A DNA stretch of 32,153 bases, from the NCBI GenBank assembly GCA_014382085.1, contig JACNKJ010000218.1, positions 1 to 32,153 on the forward strand. Reading direction: 5' to 3'. Position 1 is the first letter of the stretch; each line of letters starts with the position of its first letter. This document shows positions 31,281 to 32,153 of this stretch, in pieces. Made by a program: the position numbers and the translations under genes. The notes beneath the pieces were generated by a model that saw only the letters and a program-made list of their open reading frames with translations, searched no databases and was not told where the DNA came from. This DNA comes from a bacterium (lineage in GTDB: Bacteria; Krumholzibacteriota; Krumholzibacteriia; JACNKJ01).

Positions 31281-31925
31281 ATGAAACATCTAAGTAGTCT
31301 TTTGCTTGCCCTGATGACCTTGACCACGATTGCCCTAGAGGAGCCCGCCATGGCCGGATCCCAAAACAAGGATGCTCACGAAACCAAGATGGCCGTGGCC
31401 ACATTCGGTGGAGGATGCTTCTGGTGCCTGGAAGCCGTCTTTGAAGAATTGGATGGCGTGGACGACGTGATATCGGGATATGCCGGCTGAAGAGAGAAGA
31501 ACCCCAATTATCGTGATGTCTGCAATGGTCTCACCGGTCACGCGGAAGTGGTGCAAATTCGTTTTGATTCCTCGCGCATCAGCTACGAGGAATTGCTCGC
31601 CGTCTTTTTCGGCACTCACGATCCTACTACCATGGATCGCCAAGGCGCCGACGTGGGCAGCCAATACCGCTCTCTCATCCTATGCCACGACGAATCGCAA
31701 CGCGCCGGCGCCGAGAAGATGGTAATGGAGCTGGAGAAGGAAAAAGTCTTCGACGAGCGTATCGTCACCGAAATCTCGAATCTCGATGAATTCTACCCAG
31801 CTGAGTCCTATCACCAGGACTATTTCGCGCGCAACACCGACCAGCCGTACTGTGCGGCGGTGATCACACCCAAGCTCATCAAGTTTCGCAAGGAGTTCGC
31901 AGAGAAGCTCGCGCGCAATCGCTAA
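31281..31925 (+). pseudogene. msrA: Exported peptide-methionine (S)-S-oxide reductase interrupted by an in-frame TGA
   Basis: The full-length frame (214 residues if read through) starts at an ATG behind GAGGAGG. A signal peptide ends at PAMAGS. The catalytic motif FGGGCFWCLEAVF with its Cys is intact, followed by VDDVISGYAG, then TGA at 31488-31490, then REKNPNYRDVCNGLTGHAEVVQI in the same frame, through YRSLI and YHQDYF to TAA. Most MsrA proteins have Gly at the TGA position, so a single GGA-to-TGA change would explain it. No frameshift or other decay is visible. It could be a recent nonsense mutation, a sequencing error, or read-through. Selenocysteine is unlikely because the reactive Cys is a normal TGC and no SECIS hairpin is evident. 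It would pair with the exported MsrB at 27014. Confidence 0.85.
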
Positions 31926-32153
31926 CGAAGAACGGTCATGCGGCGGGTCCACCGTTTCTGGCCTGAGCGAGCCCGCAATAGGTATACCCCTGAAAAGGGA
32001 CCCATCGGCAGGGGCAAAGCATGGCGCCCTCCCCGGTCCCATTTTCGCCCCACCCCCGCCAATTCCCGGCCACGGGTCACGGCCAGTTTCAAGGCCGCCC
32101 CCCTCCCCCCCCCTCTCTTTGACAAAATCACCGGTTCTCCCCCCCGCAATTGG
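31922..32153 (-). CDS. C-terminal fragment of a protein with a FlgD/Por-type sorting domain (partial)
   Basis: The frame is open from the window edge to TAG at 31922. The last roughly 45 residues match the end of a sorting domain: a TRGREL step, RGGRHALPLP, FSGVYLLRARSG and the final TRRMTVLR. Compare the GLYFASLESG ... RLVLLK end of the protein at 5438-6397. The upstream part (EPVILSKRGGGRGAAL) crosses C-rich homopolymers and may contain frame errors. The stop overlaps the msrA stop by 4 bp, tail to tail. Confidence 0.6.
   Translation of the reverse strand, partial: QLRGGEPVILSKRGGGRGAALKLAVTRGRELAGVGRKWDRGGRHALPLPMGPFSGVYLLRARSGQKRWTRRMTVLR

Noticed and set aside
31488..31490. Selenocysteine at the TGA in msrA
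   Set aside because: Known selenoprotein MsrA has Sec at the reactive GCFWC position, which is an ordinary TGC here. No SECIS-like hairpin is apparent directly downstream.
31488..31490. Genome-wide UGA-to-glycine code
   Set aside because: pilN and the anti-sigma gene in this window end in TGA, in normal overlap arrangements.

Overview
The window suggests a diderm bacterium of moderate GC, probably in the FCB superphylum or a related candidate phylum. It has a secretin, several lipoproteins and a beta-barrel outer membrane protein. Two proteins end in FlgD/Por-type C-terminal sorting domains, and there is a TolB-TPR Ser/Thr kinase of the kind common in these lineages. TGA is an ordinary stop codon here (for example in pilN and the anti-sigma gene). 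No rRNA, tRNA, CRISPR or transposase was seen. The phylum call is inference.

Layout. (1) 1-4173, minus strand: a signalling operon of a membrane Ser/Thr kinase with TPRs, two tandem small paralogous proteins of unknown family, and a GAF-SpoIIE phosphatase cut by the window edge. (2) 4245-5414, plus: a PLP aminotransferase. (3) 5438-6397, minus: a secreted protein with a C-terminal sorting domain. (4) 6460-21122, minus: an almost complete type IV pilus locus in the transcription order pilB, pilC, terminator, pilA, attenuator-like terminator, three minor pilins, pilM, pilN, pilO, pilP, pilQ, a pilT-like ATPase, an unknown membrane protein, pilD. (5) 21581-25673, plus: an envelope-stress-like operon of ECF sigma factor, zinc-finger anti-sigma factor, CpxP/Spy-like periplasmic protein, FN3 lipoprotein and DUF4384-like secreted protein, closed by a strong terminator. 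(6) 25745-27490, minus: iron superoxide dismutase, flavin reductase-like protein and exported MsrB. (7) 27599-30933, minus: a large lipoprotein with four repeats of about 135 residues, followed by a beta-barrel protein. (8) 31281-31925, plus: exported MsrA interrupted by an in-frame TGA. (9) 31922-32153, minus: the last residues of another sorting-domain protein, in C-rich sequence that may be a contig end.

How the genes work together. PilB drives pilin polymerisation on the PilC platform. PilD processes PilA and the minor pilins. PilM, PilN, PilO and PilP connect the cytoplasmic machine to the PilQ secretin. The pilM gene is highly unusual: its actin-like domain is preceded by about 325 residues of an Ala/Glu/Lys/Arg octad repeat that should form a single long helix, and by a further Ser-rich linker. 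The kinase/small-protein-pair/phosphatase operon looks like a self-contained signalling module whose two small proteins I cannot assign to a family. MsrA, MsrB, SodB and the flavin reductase form a redox-protection neighbourhood, although MsrA carries a premature stop.
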